Shown here: positions 49,705 to 63,631 of the stretch, piece by piece
How the letters are laid out: each line of letters starts with the position of its first letter
Numbering within the stretch: the first letter of the stretch is position 1
Assembly (NCBI GenBank): GCA_902571135.1
Contig: CACGAU010000008.1
Coordinates: forward strand, 1-64,000
DNA: 64,000 nucleotides
Source: an uncultured Pelagibacteraceae bacterium
Lineage (GTDB): Bacteria; Pseudomonadota; Alphaproteobacteria; Pelagibacterales; Pelagibacteraceae
Direction of reading: 5' to 3'
Notes under the pieces: generated by a model
What the model was told of the DNA's origin: nothing
What the model saw: the letters and a program-made list of their open reading frames with translations, nothing else
The model's database searches: none
Position numbers and translations under genes: made by a program

Positions 49705-50262
49705 TTGAGTAAAGACACCGGATTTTCAATAACTTCAGCTGAAAGGTATTCTCTTGCGCTTTTTGAACTTTCAGAAGAAAACAATCTTTTAAGTCAGATC
49801 GAAGATCAGTCTTCATCTATTCTTAATTTAATTGATCAAAGTGAAGATTTTTCTAATTTGATTAAAGATCCAACTACAAGCCAAGAAGATTTACTGAAAG
49901 TAATAAATACAATCTCTGAAAATAATAAATTTGAGTCTTTATTTAAAAATTTTTTAAGTTTTTTAATCCAAAAAAGACGTTTCTTTTTTATTGAACGTAT
50001 CCTTAAAAGCTTTATTGAAATTTGTTCAAGAAAAAGAGGTGAACTTAAGGCAGAATTAAAATCAGCAAAAGAATTATCTAATGAAGAAATTGCAAAAATT
50101 ACAGAGGAGTTAACAAAAAATTTTAGCTCAAAAATAAAATTAAACTACAAACATGATGAAAGTTTAATAGGAGGTTTGGTAGTACAAGTAGGAAGTACTA
50201 TGGTCGATACCTCAATTAAAAATAAATTACAACAAATCGAAAATAGAATGATAGAGGCATAA
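49705..50262 (+). CDS. atpH: ATP synthase F1 delta subunit
   Basis: A 185-residue peripheral-stalk protein linking F1 to the b subunits. It has RYSLALFELSEENN near the N-terminus and the conserved C-terminal DESLIGGLVVQVGSTMVDTS. It starts with TTG, chosen because the AGAGGA site is upstream and the family N-terminus fits. The F0 genes are not in the window, as is usual for alphaproteobacteria, where F0 lies elsewhere. Confidence 0.94.
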   Translation: MSKDTGFSITSAERYSLALFELSEENNLLSQIEDQSSSILNLIDQSEDFSNLIKDPTTSQEDLLKVINTISENNKFESLFKNFLSFLIQKRRFFFIERILKSFIEICSRKRGELKAELKSAKELSNEEIAKITEELTKNFSSKIKLNYKHDESLIGGLVVQVGSTMVDTSIKNKLQQIENRMIEA

Positions 50263-51798
50263 ATGGAAATAAATCCTTCAGAAGTTACAAAAATATTAAA
50301 AGAACAAATTAAAAATTTTGGTGATAAAGCAGAAGTTACAGAAGTTGGTCAAGTTTTATCAGTTGGAGACGGTATTGCTAGGATTTATGGTTTGGATAAT
50401 GTTCAAGCTGGTGAAATGGTAGAGTTTGCAGATGGTTCAAAAGGTATGGCTCTAAACTTAGAAAGTGAAAACGTTGGTGTCGTAATTTTTGGTGATGACA
50501 GAAATGTTAAAGAAGGGGATGTAGTAAAAAGAACTGGTAATATTGTTGATACTCCAGTTGGAAAAGAATTATTAGGAAGAGTAGTGGATGGTTTAGGAAA
50601 TCCTATCGATGGAAAAGGACCATTAGATAAAGGAATTAAAAAAAGCAGGGTTGAAGTAAAAGCTCCTGGTATTATTCCACGACAATCAGTAAGTGAACCA
50701 ATGCAAACTGGTCTCAAGTCAATTGATAGTCTAGTTCCAATTGGACGAGGGCAAAGGGAATTAATTATTGGTGATAGACAAACTGGTAAAACAGCAGTTG
50801 CAGTAGATGCAATTATTAATCAAAAAAAAATCAATGAATCTGGTGATGAAAAACAAAAACTGTATTGTATATACGTTGCAGTTGGACAAAAAAGATCAAC
50901 AGTAAGACAAATTCAAAAAACATTAGAAGAAGCTGGAGCTATGGAGTACACAACAATCGTTGCTGCTACTGCATCTGACTCTGCTCCTTTACAATTCTTA
51001 GCACCGTATACAGGTTGTACGATGGGTGAGTATTTTAGAGATAATGGAATGCATGCGTTAATAATTTATGATGATTTGTCTAAACAAGCAGTTGCTTATA
51101 GACAAATGTCATTGCTATTAAGAAGACCCCCAGGACGTGAAGCTTATCCTGGAGATGTATTTTATCTTCATAGTAGATTACTTGAAAGAGCAGCTAAATT
51201 AAGTGACGAACATGGTGGTGGATCACTTACTGCACTGCCAATTATTGAAACACAAGGTGGAGACGTATCTGCGTTCATTCCAACTAACGTTATTTCAATT
51301 ACAGACGGACAAATTTTCCTTGAAACAGAACTATTTAACCAAGGTATAAGACCTGCAATTAACGTAGGTTTATCAGTATCTAGGGTTGGTTCATCAGCTC
51401 AAACTAAAGCGATGAAAAAAGTTTCTGGTTCAATGAAACTAGAGTTAGCACAATATAGAGAAATGGCAGCTTTTGCTCAATTTGGATCTGATTTAGATGC
51501 ATCTACTCAGCAACTTTTAAATAGAGGCTCTAAACTAACTGAACTTTTAAAACAAAAACAATATTCACCTATGACTGTTGCAGAACAAGTTATTTCAGTA
51601 TTTTGCGGAGTTAAAGGTTATCTGGACGATATAGATCTAAAAGATGTTGCTGAATTTGAGAGCAAGATTATTGAAAAATGTAAATCAGATAAGCCTGAAA
51701 TTATAGAGTCAATTTTAACTTCAGGAAAACTTGAGGAAGATAAAGAAAAATTACTTGTTGAGGTAATCACTCAATTAAAAGGAAATTTTAAATCTTAA
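50263..51798 (+). CDS. atpA: ATP synthase F1 alpha subunit
   Basis: A 511-residue noncatalytic nucleotide-binding subunit with P-loop [24 protein letters not shown] and the signature [17 protein letters not shown]. It starts immediately after the atpH stop, with atpG 6 bp downstream. Confidence 0.98.
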   Translation: MEINPSEVTKILKEQIKNFGDKAEVTEVGQVLSVGDGIARIYGLDNVQAGEMVEFADGSKGMALNLESENVGVVIFGDDRNVKEGDVVKRTGNIVDTPVGKELLGRVVDGLGNPIDGKGPLDKGIKKSRVEVKAPGIIPRQSVSEPMQTGLKSIDSLVPIGRGQRELIIGDRQTGKTAVAVDAIINQKKINESGDEKQKLYCIYVAVGQKRSTVRQIQKTLEEAGAMEYTTIVAATASDSAPLQFLAPYTGCTMGEYFRDNGMHALIIYDDLSKQAVAYRQMSLLLRRPPGREAYPGDVFYLHSRLLERAAKLSDEHGGGSLTALPIIETQGGDVSAFIPTNVISITDGQIFLETELFNQGIRPAINVGLSVSRVGSSAQTKAMKKVSGSMKLELAQYREMAAFAQFGSDLDASTQQLLNRGSKLTELLKQKQYSPMTVAEQVISVFCGVKGYLDDIDLKDVAEFESKIIEKCKSDKPEIIESILTSGKLEEDKEKLLVEVITQLKGNFKS

Positions 51799-51804
51799 TA
51801 ATTT

Positions 51805-54097
<2,293 letters not shown>

Positions 54098-54098
<1 letters not shown>

Positions 54099-54490
54099 TG
54101 AGCGAAGAGTTTAAAGTTGAAATAGTAAATCCTGAAAAATCTTTTTTAGTAAAAGATGATGTTTCAGAAGTTGTGGTCCCTGCTTTTGAAGGAGAGATGG
54201 GAATATTAAAGGATCATATTTCTATTATTTCCTTTTTGAAACCTGGGATAATTAAGATTTTATCTAAATCAGGAGATGAAAATTACTATGTTGAAGATGG
54301 AATCGTTGAGTTTAAAAATAACAATCTATCTATTTTAACAAGTACAATTTTTAATCTTGCTGATATGGACAAATCAAAGCAACAAGATTTACTTAAAGAG
54401 GCAGAAGAAGAGGCTAATAAAACTGATATTAATGATCAATCTAAATATTTAGCAGATCAAAAAGTTGAAGTTTTAAAAACTCTAAATTAA
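54098..54490 (+). CDS. atpC: ATP synthase F1 epsilon subunit
   Basis: A 130-residue subunit of the rotor that can inhibit ATP hydrolysis. The beta-sandwich domain is typical (VVVPAFEGEMGILKDHISIIS) and a short helical C-terminus follows. Its 3-prime end overlaps the convergent rppH gene by 9 bp, with no terminator hairpin visible between them. Confidence 0.94.
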
Positions 54491-54955
54491 TTTTTTTACT
54501 TTTTCTTTCAGTTCTTTATAAACATGATGTTTAAAATCAACCACAACATCAGTAATTAAATCTAGGTCAATCCACTTCCAATCTAAAAACTCTGGATTAG
54601 TTGTGTTAATATTTATTTCACTATCATTTCCAATAAATCGCATTAAAAACCATTTTTGCTTTTGACCTTTGTATTTACCTTTCCATATAATACCTAGTAA
54701 TCTATCAGGCAAATCATAGGTTAATGTACCATCTAATTCTTTCATAAGTTCTACGCTTTTGATACTTGTTTCTTCCTCCAGTTCTCTAAATGCAGCTTTT
54801 AAATTATCCTCTCCCTCATCAACACCACCCTGAGGCATTTGCCAAAAATTTTTAGGATTATCTATTCTTTTTGCTACGAATACTTTATTTTCTTTATTCA
54901 ATAACACAATTCCGACCCCACTTCTCAGTGGTAAATCTTTAAAATTTTTATTCAT
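54482..54955 (-). CDS. rppH: RNA pyrophosphohydrolase (Nudix)
   Basis: A 157-residue Nudix hydrolase that removes pyrophosphate from mRNA 5-prime ends or cleaves dinucleoside polyphosphates. It starts LPLRSGVGIVLLNKE and has WQMPQGGVDEGED. The Nudix box is GGVDEGEDNLKAAFRELEEE followed by TSI, so the usual final glycine is serine. It follows ctpA after 1 bp. Confidence 0.92.
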   Translation of the reverse strand: MNKNFKDLPLRSGVGIVLLNKENKVFVAKRIDNPKNFWQMPQGGVDEGEDNLKAAFRELEEETSIKSVELMKELDGTLTYDLPDRLLGIIWKGKYKGQKQKWFLMRFIGNDSEININTTNPEFLDWKWIDLDLITDVVVDFKHHVYKELKEKVKKLI

Positions 54956-54956
54956 A

Positions 54957-56096
54957 TTATCCGTTAAGTAATTTAATAGCGTAGTTTAATTGATTATCAG
55001 TATCAGTTTTTATTCTAAAATCATCCCCTTCTTCATTTACTTCAATATCTGGTCTAACACCTACTTCAGAAATAGATTTTCCAGAGGGAAGATAATATTT
55101 TGCGACAGTTAATCTGATAGCTCCACGATTTTTTAAAGGAATAATTGATTGCACAGAACCTTTACCAAAGCTATTTTCACCAACGATGATTGCTCTTTTG
55201 TGATCCTTTAAAGCTCCAGCAACAATTTCAGATGCAGATGCTGAACCATAGTTAATTAAAACCAATAGTGTTTTTCCATCGGTAATATCCCCTTTTTTTG
55301 CAAACCATTTTCTATTTTCAGATTTTTTTCTGCTTTTTGTTGAAACTATCTCTCCATTTTCCAGAAAAAAATCTGTTATCTTTATTGCTTGAGACAAAAG
55401 ACCCCCAGGATTATTTCTTAAATCTAAAATAAATGAATTTAAGTTTTTATCTTTTCTAAGTTTTTTAATTTGTTTTTCTATTTGATCACTACTGTTATCA
55501 TTAAATGAAGTAAGCCTGATGTATCCAATATTTTCATCTATAATTTCAGATTTTACAGATTGAACCTGAATAACTTCTCTTATGATATTAAATGTTAACG
55601 CTTTTCTTTCACCTCTTCGCCTTACTGTTAACTCTATTCCAGAACCTACAGATCCTCTCATTAAATCAACAGCTTCACTTAATGATTTTCCTTGAACCTG
55701 AACATCATTTATTTTTACTATGTAGTCACCAGCTTTTAATCCAGCTCTGGATGCAGGTGTATCATCTATTGGTGAAATTACTTTTACCACACCAGCCTCC
55801 ATGCTAACTTCAATTCCTAGTCCACCAAACTCACCACTGGTTTCTGTTTGCATTTCATCAAAAATTTTAGGGGACATGTAGGATGAATAAGGATCTAAGG
55901 ATTGTAAAAGTCCATTAATCGCAGAATCCATGCTTTCAGATTGATTGAACTCATCAACATATTCTTTATTAATTTTTTCTAGAACCTCACCGAAGAGATC
56001 GATTTTTTTATAAATATCAATTTCGGCTGAAATAACTGTTTTATTTAAATAAAAAACACAGAAAAGAATTAATAATAAAAATTTAATTTTTTTCAT
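54957..56096 (-). CDS. ctpA: Carboxy-terminal processing protease (S41 family)
   Basis: 379 residues from ATG 56096, which places a Sec signal (FLLLILFCVFYLNKTVISA) at the N-terminus. The longer frame from 56132 would put 12 charged residues before it and overlap rsfS by 40 bp. A PDZ domain follows (about 75-165, GEFGGLGIEVS and GDYIVKINDV), then the peptidase domain with the Ser in NYGSASASE and the Lys in SFGKGSVQ. It is a periplasmic tail-specific protease. ATGA overlap with rsfS. Confidence 0.93.
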   Translation of the reverse strand: MKKIKFLLLILFCVFYLNKTVISAEIDIYKKIDLFGEVLEKINKEYVDEFNQSESMDSAINGLLQSLDPYSSYMSPKIFDEMQTETSGEFGGLGIEVSMEAGVVKVISPIDDTPASRAGLKAGDYIVKINDVQVQGKSLSEAVDLMRGSVGSGIELTVRRRGERKALTFNIIREVIQVQSVKSEIIDENIGYIRLTSFNDNSSDQIEKQIKKLRKDKNLNSFILDLRNNPGGLLSQAIKITDFFLENGEIVSTKSRKKSENRKWFAKKGDITDGKTLLVLINYGSASASEIVAGALKDHKRAIIVGENSFGKGSVQSIIPLKNRGAIRLTVAKYYLPSGKSISEVGVRPDIEVNEEGDDFRIKTDTDNQLNYAIKLLNG

Positions 56097-56443
56097 ATCA
56101 TCACTTTTTCTTTTGGAATTAGCTCTGACCAAATTTTCTCTAATTCATAAAATTTTCTTTTTTCTGGGTGAAAAATATGAACAATCAAATCAATTCCATC
56201 AACAAGTTTCCATTCTCCACTTTCTTTACCTTCAATTTTTGAGTCTTTTACACCGTTATTTTTAAGTTTTTCTAAAACTTGTTCTGATAAAGATTGGATA
56301 TGTCTAGATGAAGTTCCACTTGCTATGATCATGTAATCAGCCATAGAACTTTTGTCTTTAAGATCAATAGTTACGATGTCTTGAGCTTTATTGAGATCTA
56401 GTGTGTTGATTACAATTTCTTTTAAGTCTGAAATTTTGTCCAT
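56093..56443 (-). CDS. rsfS: Ribosomal silencing factor RsfS
   Basis: A 116-residue protein that binds uL14 and keeps ribosomal subunits apart in poor conditions. It has DKSSMADYMIIASGTSSRHIQSL and GEWKLVDGIDLIVHIF, characteristic of the family. It lies between nadD and ctpA, the common alphaproteobacterial order. Confidence 0.94.
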   Translation of the reverse strand: MDKISDLKEIVINTLDLNKAQDIVTIDLKDKSSMADYMIIASGTSSRHIQSLSEQVLEKLKNNGVKDSKIEGKESGEWKLVDGIDLIVHIFHPEKRKFYELEKIWSELIPKEKVMI

Positions 56444-56460
56444 TAATTGATTTTAGATTA

Positions 56461-56982
56461 TCAAATTTTTCTTAATTGAGAAGATGAAATGTTGACTTTA
56501 TTAAACTCAATAAACTCTAGATTGGCCTTACTAAGTTGCTTAAATGTCTTTGATTTTAAAGAATTTTTTTTATACCCATGTCTATCAAAAACTAGAATGT
56601 TACATTTTTGTGAAATTAATTTAGATTTATGCCATTTATGAAAATTAATAAGGTTGTCGGCACCCATTAAAAAATAAATTTCAATGTTTTTATCTTTTTT
56701 TAAATGATTGATTAAATTTATAGTTTTATTTGATTTAATAATTTTTTCATAAAATTTAACCTTAATAAATGAATTTGTACTAATTATTTTTTTACAATAT
56801 TTAATTCTGTCAGCAACAGATGTCTTGCTCTCTATTTTAAATGGATTTTTTTTTGTAATTGCCCAAATAATTTTTTTGAGTTTAAATCTTTTTTTTGCTT
56901 CCTTAGAAATTGCTAAATGTCCTTTGTGAGCAGGATCAAACGATCCGCCCAATACACCAATTTTTATTTTTGTGTTATTCAA
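56461..56982 (-). CDS. nadD: Nicotinate-nucleotide adenylyltransferase
   Basis: This 173-residue enzyme is somewhat short for NadD (usually 190-215). It makes deamido-NAD. It has the nucleotidyltransferase motif GGSFDPAHKGHLAIS, LMGADNLINFHKWH, and the C-terminal ISSSQLRK. It starts 1 bp after proA ends. Confidence 0.92.
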   Translation of the reverse strand: MNNTKIKIGVLGGSFDPAHKGHLAISKEAKKRFKLKKIIWAITKKNPFKIESKTSVADRIKYCKKIISTNSFIKVKFYEKIIKSNKTINLINHLKKDKNIEIYFLMGADNLINFHKWHKSKLISQKCNILVFDRHGYKKNSLKSKTFKQLSKANLEFIEFNKVNISSSQLRKI

Positions 56983-56983
56983 T

Positions 56984-58234
56984 TTAATTTCTTATTTTAC
57001 CATTACTAGTAATTTCATATTTATATGAAATCAATTGATTTAAACCCACAGGACCTCTCGGTGGTAGTGTATTAGTAGAAATACCAACTTCTCCACCAAA
57101 TCCAAATTCACCACCATCAGCAAATTGAGTTGAGGTATTATGCATTGCAATTGAGCTTTTAACATTTTTTAAGAAATATTTTGCTGTTTTTTTATTTTTT
57201 GTAATGATGGAGTCTGTGTGCATAGTTCCGTATTTATTAACATGCTTAATTGCCTCTTCAGAATTTTGAACAACTTTAACAGATATTATTGATGCTAAAT
57301 ATTCAGTTGACCAATCTTTTTCTTTTGCAGGATATACTTGGCCTTTGTAATAACTCTTCAAAATCTTATCGCCAATTATTTTACAACCACTATTTTCAAG
57401 TGCCTGCAAAATAGGATTACTAAATTTTTTGACTATATTTTTATGAATAAGAATAGTTTCAGTCGCGCCACAAATACTTGTATTTCTTAATTTAGCGTTA
57501 TAGACAACTTCTTTAGCCATTTTTAATTCTGCATCTTTATCTATATAAGTATGACAAAGCCCCTCTAAGTGGCCAATTATAGGTACTTTGGATAATTCTA
57601 AAACTTTTTTAACTAAATTTTTTCCACCACGAGGTATGATGACATCGATATATTTTTTCATTTTAGAAAGCATAATATCCACAAGCCTTCTTTGTTTTGA
57701 ATCGATAAATTGTATAAAGTTTTCATCAACTTTATTTTTTTTAAGTGCTTTTCTAAACAACTTAGCTAAAGCTTTATTTGAATTTATGGCCTCAGAGCCT
57801 CCTTTCAAAATCACTACATTTCCAGATTTAAAACAAAGACTAGCAACATCTGAAGTTACATTTGGTCTACTTTCATAAATAACACCAATAACTCCAATTG
57901 GTATTGAAACTCTTTTAATATTCAAACCATTTGGTCTTTTCCATTTTTCTAAAGTGCTATCTATAGGGTCCCTTAATTTAGCTATTTTTAAAATAGAATT
58001 TATAATTCCATCTAATTTATTTTCATTTAAATGAAGTCTTTTGATTAAGTTTTCTTTTAAACCTTTTTTTCTTGCGTAATTAATATCTTTTGAATTTTGA
58101 TTAATAATAAATTTTTTTTCATTCTTAATTAATTTCGCGTAATCATTTAAGACTTTATTTTTTACTTCAGTTGTAACTTTATACTCACTAGCTTTTCGAG
58201 CTTTTATTCCAATTAAATTCATATATTTAATCAT
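56984..58234 (-). CDS. proA: Gamma-glutamyl phosphate reductase
   Basis: A 416-residue aldehyde-dehydrogenase-like enzyme, the second step of proline synthesis. It shows IGVIYESRPNVTSDVA, LKGGSEAINSN, IPRGGKNLV and FGFGGEVGISTN. The active-site cysteine lies in SICGATETILIH. It follows proB directly. The start could be at 58234 or at the ATG four codons later. Confidence 0.96.
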   Translation of the reverse strand: MIKYMNLIGIKARKASEYKVTTEVKNKVLNDYAKLIKNEKKFIINQNSKDINYARKKGLKENLIKRLHLNENKLDGIINSILKIAKLRDPIDSTLEKWKRPNGLNIKRVSIPIGVIGVIYESRPNVTSDVASLCFKSGNVVILKGGSEAINSNKALAKLFRKALKKNKVDENFIQFIDSKQRRLVDIMLSKMKKYIDVIIPRGGKNLVKKVLELSKVPIIGHLEGLCHTYIDKDAELKMAKEVVYNAKLRNTSICGATETILIHKNIVKKFSNPILQALENSGCKIIGDKILKSYYKGQVYPAKEKDWSTEYLASIISVKVVQNSEEAIKHVNKYGTMHTDSIITKNKKTAKYFLKNVKSSIAMHNTSTQFADGGEFGFGGEVGISTNTLPPRGPVGLNQLISYKYEITSNGKIRN

Positions 58235-60329
<2,095 letters not shown>

Positions 60330-60345
60330 TTAATTGGTTGTACTA

Positions 60346-60600
60346 TTAATTGGGCTTTACAGAAACGAAAGTTCTATCTGATTTAGATTTTTTGAAAACA
60401 ACTTTCCCTTTAACAACTGAAAATATTGAATGATCTTTACCCATACCAACATTTTCACCTGGAAAAATCTTAGTTCCTCTTTGTCTAACAATTATGTTTC
60501 CAGGAATTACTGTTTCACCACCATACTTTTTTACACCAAGTCTTCTACCGGCACTATCTCGTCCGTTTCGTGATGATCCACCTGCTTTTTTTGTTGCCAT
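60346..60600 (-). CDS. rpmA: 50S ribosomal protein bL27
   Basis: 84 residues starting [20 protein letters not shown], the canonical bL27 N-terminus that reaches the peptidyl transferase centre. [21 protein letters not shown] (split here as [11 protein letters not shown] and FPGENVG) confirms it. It lies 14 bp after rplU. Confidence 0.98.
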   Translation of the reverse strand: MATKKAGGSSRNGRDSAGRRLGVKKYGGETVIPGNIIVRQRGTKIFPGENVGMGKDHSIFSVVKGKVVFKKSKSDRTFVSVKPN

Positions 60601-60614
60601 AATTTACCTAATAA

Positions 60615-61013
60615 CTATTTGCTTACTGCTTCCTTAACTTCTTCTTTTTTTGAAGTTTTGGAAATTTTTTCAGCTTCTGATAACACTTTACCATCTTTTG
60701 AAAAAATTTTGTTAATTCTTATCATAGAATATTGTTGTCTATGCCCATTTTTTCTTCTTGAATTTTGTCTTCTTCTTTTTTTAAAAATTAAAATAGTTCT
60801 ATTTTTGCTATTTTTTATTAAATCAGCCTCTACTTTTGCGCCCTCAACATTTGGAGTTCCAATTTCAATTGATTTATCATCACCGTATGCCAAGATTTCA
60901 TTAAACTCTATTTTAGTCTCAGGCTTAGAGTCTGGTAGTTTTTCAATCTTTAGAATTTCTCCAGATTTTACTTTATACTGTTTTCCACCTGTTTTTATTA
61001 TTGCGTATGACAT
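60615..61013 (-). CDS. rplU: 50S ribosomal protein bL21 with Lys/Glu tail
   Basis: 132 residues from ATG 61013, which gives the normal N-terminus MSYAIIKTGGKQYKV. A longer frame from 61067 begins inside the promoter -35 box and is rejected. The C-terminal part ends with a charged tail (SEAEKISKTSKKEEVKEAVSK, split here as SEAEKISK and KKEEVKEAVSK) beyond the core. It leads the rplU-rpmA-obgE-proBA-nadD-rsfS-ctpA-rppH run. Confidence 0.96.
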   Translation of the reverse strand: MSYAIIKTGGKQYKVKSGEILKIEKLPDSKPETKIEFNEILAYGDDKSIEIGTPNVEGAKVEADLIKNSKNRTILIFKKRRRQNSRRKNGHRQQYSMIRINKIFSKDGKVLSEAEKISKTSKKEEVKEAVSK

Positions 61014-61039
61014 AGTATGATTTAATTTAAAGTTACCGC

Positions 61040-61067
61040 AATATAGTTGTAGCCAGCCTTTAGTCAA
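61040..61067 (-). promoter_or_regulatory. Promoter of the rplU operon
   Basis: On the minus strand TTGACT (61067-61062) is separated by 16 bp from TATATT (61045-61040). Each matches five of six consensus bases. Transcription would start near 61033, about 20 nt before the rplU ATG. Confidence 0.75.
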
Positions 61068-61077
61068 GCCGAATTAA

Positions 61078-61797
61078 TTAGAAATTATCCTTAAAATCTC
61101 TTAATTTTGAAAAGGTTTTAACATCTTTTGCTCTTAAAAATATATTACACTCCAATTCCTCTTTTAAAGTTGAGGGTATCGTAGGAATTCCATTTTCTCT
61201 TAATTTTTCTATTTTTTCTATTTTTTTTTGTAAATCTTTGTTTTCGGAATCATATTTTTTGCAAAATTTTGCATTGTTAAGAGTGTATTCATGACCACAA
61301 TAAATTTTTGTGTCTTTTGGTAATAATTTAATTTTGTTTAAAGATTCAAACATTTCATCATAAGAACCTTCGAATATTCTTCCACAACCAAGTGAGAAAA
61401 GTGTATCTCCGGTAAAAACTATTTTTTCTTTAAAAAAATTAAAACAAATATGGCCTGAAGTATGTCCAGGTATATGCATAATTTTAGCTTCAAAGTTTTC
61501 GGCTTTCCATATTTGATTATCTTCTAACAATATGTCTATCTCTGGTATTCTTTTCGAGTCTCCTTTAAAACCCACAACAACTGATCCATATTTTTTTTTT
61601 AATTCTTGATTTCCTCCAATATGATCATGGTGATGATGAGTATTAAGAATGTATTTTAATTTTATATTTTTATTCTTTAGGAAATTTATTATTGGCTCAG
61701 CCTCACTGGGATCTACAATACACGCAGAATTGTTACTTTCGTCTATAATTAAATAGCTATAGTTGTCTTGAAGACAAGGTATAATTTCAATACGCAT
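61078..61797 (-). CDS. gloB: Hydroxyacylglutathione hydrolase (glyoxalase II)
   Basis: A 239-residue metallo-beta-lactamase-fold thioesterase with the metal-binding THHHHDHIGG (H54-H59 region), HIPGHTSGH, FTGDTLF and YCGHEYT. It splits S-lactoylglutathione to D-lactate and glutathione. It begins 1 bp after the metW region ends. Confidence 0.93.
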   Translation of the reverse strand: MRIEIIPCLQDNYSYLIIDESNNSACIVDPSEAEPIINFLKNKNIKLKYILNTHHHHDHIGGNQELKKKYGSVVVGFKGDSKRIPEIDILLEDNQIWKAENFEAKIMHIPGHTSGHICFNFFKEKIVFTGDTLFSLGCGRIFEGSYDEMFESLNKIKLLPKDTKIYCGHEYTLNNAKFCKKYDSENKDLQKKIEKIEKLRENGIPTIPSTLKEELECNIFLRAKDVKTFSKLRDFKDNF

Positions 61798-61798
61798 T

Positions 61799-62395
61799 TT
61801 ATTTTTCTATCAAAAATATACCAAGATCTGCAAACAAATTTTTAACGCCTAAATTACTCTTATTTATTGTTGATTTATTAAGATTGTTTAAAGCGAGCGA
61901 TTTAAAAATCTTTATATCTTTTGATTTTACAAAATGAAAAAAATCTTTGATTGTACACATGTGTAAATTTGGAGTGTTATACCATTCATCTGGTAATGTT
62001 TTTGTAATTGGCATTGTACCTTTAAATAATAAATGAAATCTTACTTTCCATTATCCAAAATTAGGAATCGTAACTATTGCCTTTTTTCCAACTCTTAAAA
62101 GTTCATCTAAAACTAATTCAGGATTAAGAAAAGCTTGAAGGGTTTGACTTAAAACAACATAATCAAATGATTTGTCTGGAAATTGCTTTAAATCTTTTTC
62201 AGCATTTCCTTCAATTACAGTTAAACCTTTAGCAATACATTCTTGCACTTTTTCTTTTGAAATCTCTAATCCTCTTATATTTATGTTTTTATTATCCTTT
62301 AAAAATTTCATCAAAGTTCCATCAGCACAACCTACATCTAGGACTTTCTTATCTTTTTCAATTAAATCTGCTATTACCTGAAATTCATTTTTCAT
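61799..62395 (-). pseudogene. metW: metW interrupted by an in-frame TAA
   Basis: The frame from ATG 62395 encodes a SAM-methyltransferase-like MetW (LDVGCADGTLMKFL, DYVVLSQTLQAF, AIVTIPNFG). A TAA at 62053-62051 replaces the residue between NFG and W (usually His). The same frame then continues as WKVRFHLLFKGT and MPITKTLPDEWYNTPN to 61799, matching the MetW C-terminus; total length about 198 codons is normal. ATG 62014 has AAAGG four bases upstream and could restart translation. MetW acts with MetX (gene 2 bp upstream). It may be a true nonsense mutation, two translated parts, or a sequence error. Confidence 0.85.
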
Positions 62396-62397
62396 AA

Positions 62398-63513
62398 TTA
62401 ATTTTCTTCGTAAGATTTATCTAAAAAGTTTTTAAGTGCACTCAAGAAATCAGGAACATCTAGTAAAAAGGAGTCGTGACCTTTATCTGACTCAATTTCT
62501 ACAAATCCAACATCAGCTCCTATTGAGTTTAAGGCAATCACAATATCTTTGTTTTCTTGGGTTGGATAAAGCCAATCTGAAGTAAAAGAAATTATAAAAA
62601 ATTTCGCGTTTGTATTTATAAATGCTTCTGAAAGATTACCATTGAATTGCTTAGCTAAATCAAAATAATCCATAGCTCTAGTAATATAAAGATAACTATT
62701 TGCATCAAATCTATCTACGAAAACTGAGCCCTGATATCTTAAATAACTTTCTATTTGAAAATCAGCGTCAAATCCAAATTTAAGATCTTCTCTTTCTTGT
62801 AACTTTCTTCCAAATTTTTCCTGCAAACCTTTTTTAGATAAATAAGTAATATGAGCTGCCATTCTAGCTACTGCCAATCCTTTTCCAGGACTAGTATCGT
62901 TTGATGTATAATTCCCATCTTTCCAGTTACTATCAGCTGCAATAGCTTGTCTACCTAGCTCGTTAAAAGCAATATTTTGAGCTGAATGACTAGATGTGGT
63001 TGCTATCGGTATAACTGTTTTGGATTTATCAGGAAAGTTGCTAATAAACTGAAGGACCTGCATACCCCCCATTGAACCACCAGTTATAGAAAACAGTTTA
63101 TCAATACCAAAATGATCAAGTAAATTATATTGAGCATTCACCATATCATTAATTGTAATAACGGGAAAATTTGTTCCAAAAATTTTTTGATCAGGATCTT
63201 TATGACTTGGTCCGTATGATCCCATACATCCACCAATTACGTTAGAGCAAATAACAAAATATTTATTCGTATCGATAGCTTTATCAGGACCTACTGCATA
63301 ACTCCACCAACCCTCTTTGTTAGTTACAGGGTTTATTCCGGTTACAAATTGATCTCCTGTTAGAGCATGAAAAACTAATATTGCATTATCTTTTTTTGAA
63401 TTAAGTGAACCGTAAGTTTCATAGGCTATCGGAAAATCTTGTATAGTCTTTCCACAGTCTAATTTTAGCGGTTTCTTTACAATTAAAGTTTTTATGTTTT
63501 TATCAGTATTCAT
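62398..63513 (-). CDS. metX: Homoserine O-acyltransferase MetX
   Basis: A 371-residue alpha/beta-hydrolase-fold enzyme that acylates homoserine for methionine synthesis. The nucleophile is S147 in GGSMGGMQVLQF. The acid is in SDWLYPT and the base in KGHDSFLLD. Whether acetyl- or succinyl-CoA is used cannot be told by eye. A SAM-II riboswitch lies 34 bp upstream, so expression should fall when SAM is high. Confidence 0.95.
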   Translation of the reverse strand: MNTDKNIKTLIVKKPLKLDCGKTIQDFPIAYETYGSLNSKKDNAILVFHALTGDQFVTGINPVTNKEGWWSYAVGPDKAIDTNKYFVICSNVIGGCMGSYGPSHKDPDQKIFGTNFPVITINDMVNAQYNLLDHFGIDKLFSITGGSMGGMQVLQFISNFPDKSKTVIPIATTSSHSAQNIAFNELGRQAIAADSNWKDGNYTSNDTSPGKGLAVARMAAHITYLSKKGLQEKFGRKLQEREDLKFGFDADFQIESYLRYQGSVFVDRFDANSYLYITRAMDYFDLAKQFNGNLSEAFINTNAKFFIISFTSDWLYPTQENKDIVIALNSIGADVGFVEIESDKGHDSFLLDVPDFLSALKNFLDKSYEEN

Positions 63514-63547
63514 AGTTTTTGACTGTTTCGAATTGTGAGAAAAAAAA

Positions 63548-63598
63548 CTATTTTAGCGGTTTTTTTTAAGCGCTCGCAATTCAGTTAAATCAGCGCAT
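63548..63598 (-). ncRNA. SAM-II riboswitch upstream of metX
   Basis: The minus strand reads GCGCTGATTTAAC (from 63596), ATTGCGAGCGC, an A-rich linker and GCTAAAA (63557-63551). This is the SAM-II core, a pseudoknot with GCGC/GCGC P1. It is followed by U8 (63547-63540), which can pair with A8 (63567-63560) to form an A-U hairpin enclosing the GCTAAA segment, a possible off switch. Confidence 0.92.
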
Positions 63599-63602
63599 AA
63601 TT

Positions 63603-63631
63603 TTTTTACTAGAACTTATTTATTATGTCAA
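63603..63631 (-). promoter_or_regulatory. Promoter of metX-metW
   Basis: On the minus strand a perfect -35 TTGACA (63631-63626) is followed after 17 bp by TAAAAA (63608-63603, four of six). Transcription would begin at or just before the riboswitch, as expected for this short aptamer. Confidence 0.65.

Noticed and set aside
56097-56132. Longer CtpA start at 56132
   Set aside because: It would place charged residues before the signal peptide and overlap rsfS by 40 bp; ATG 56096 gives an ATGA overlap and a proper signal peptide.
61014-61067. N-terminal extension of bL21 starting at TTG 61067
   Set aside because: That TTG is part of a good -35 box (TTGACT) and the -10 box also lies inside the extension; the family N-terminus starts at 61013.
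61799-62014. Independent 71-residue gene before gloB
   Set aside because: It is the C-terminal part of MetW in the same frame as the upstream half; only a TAA separates them.
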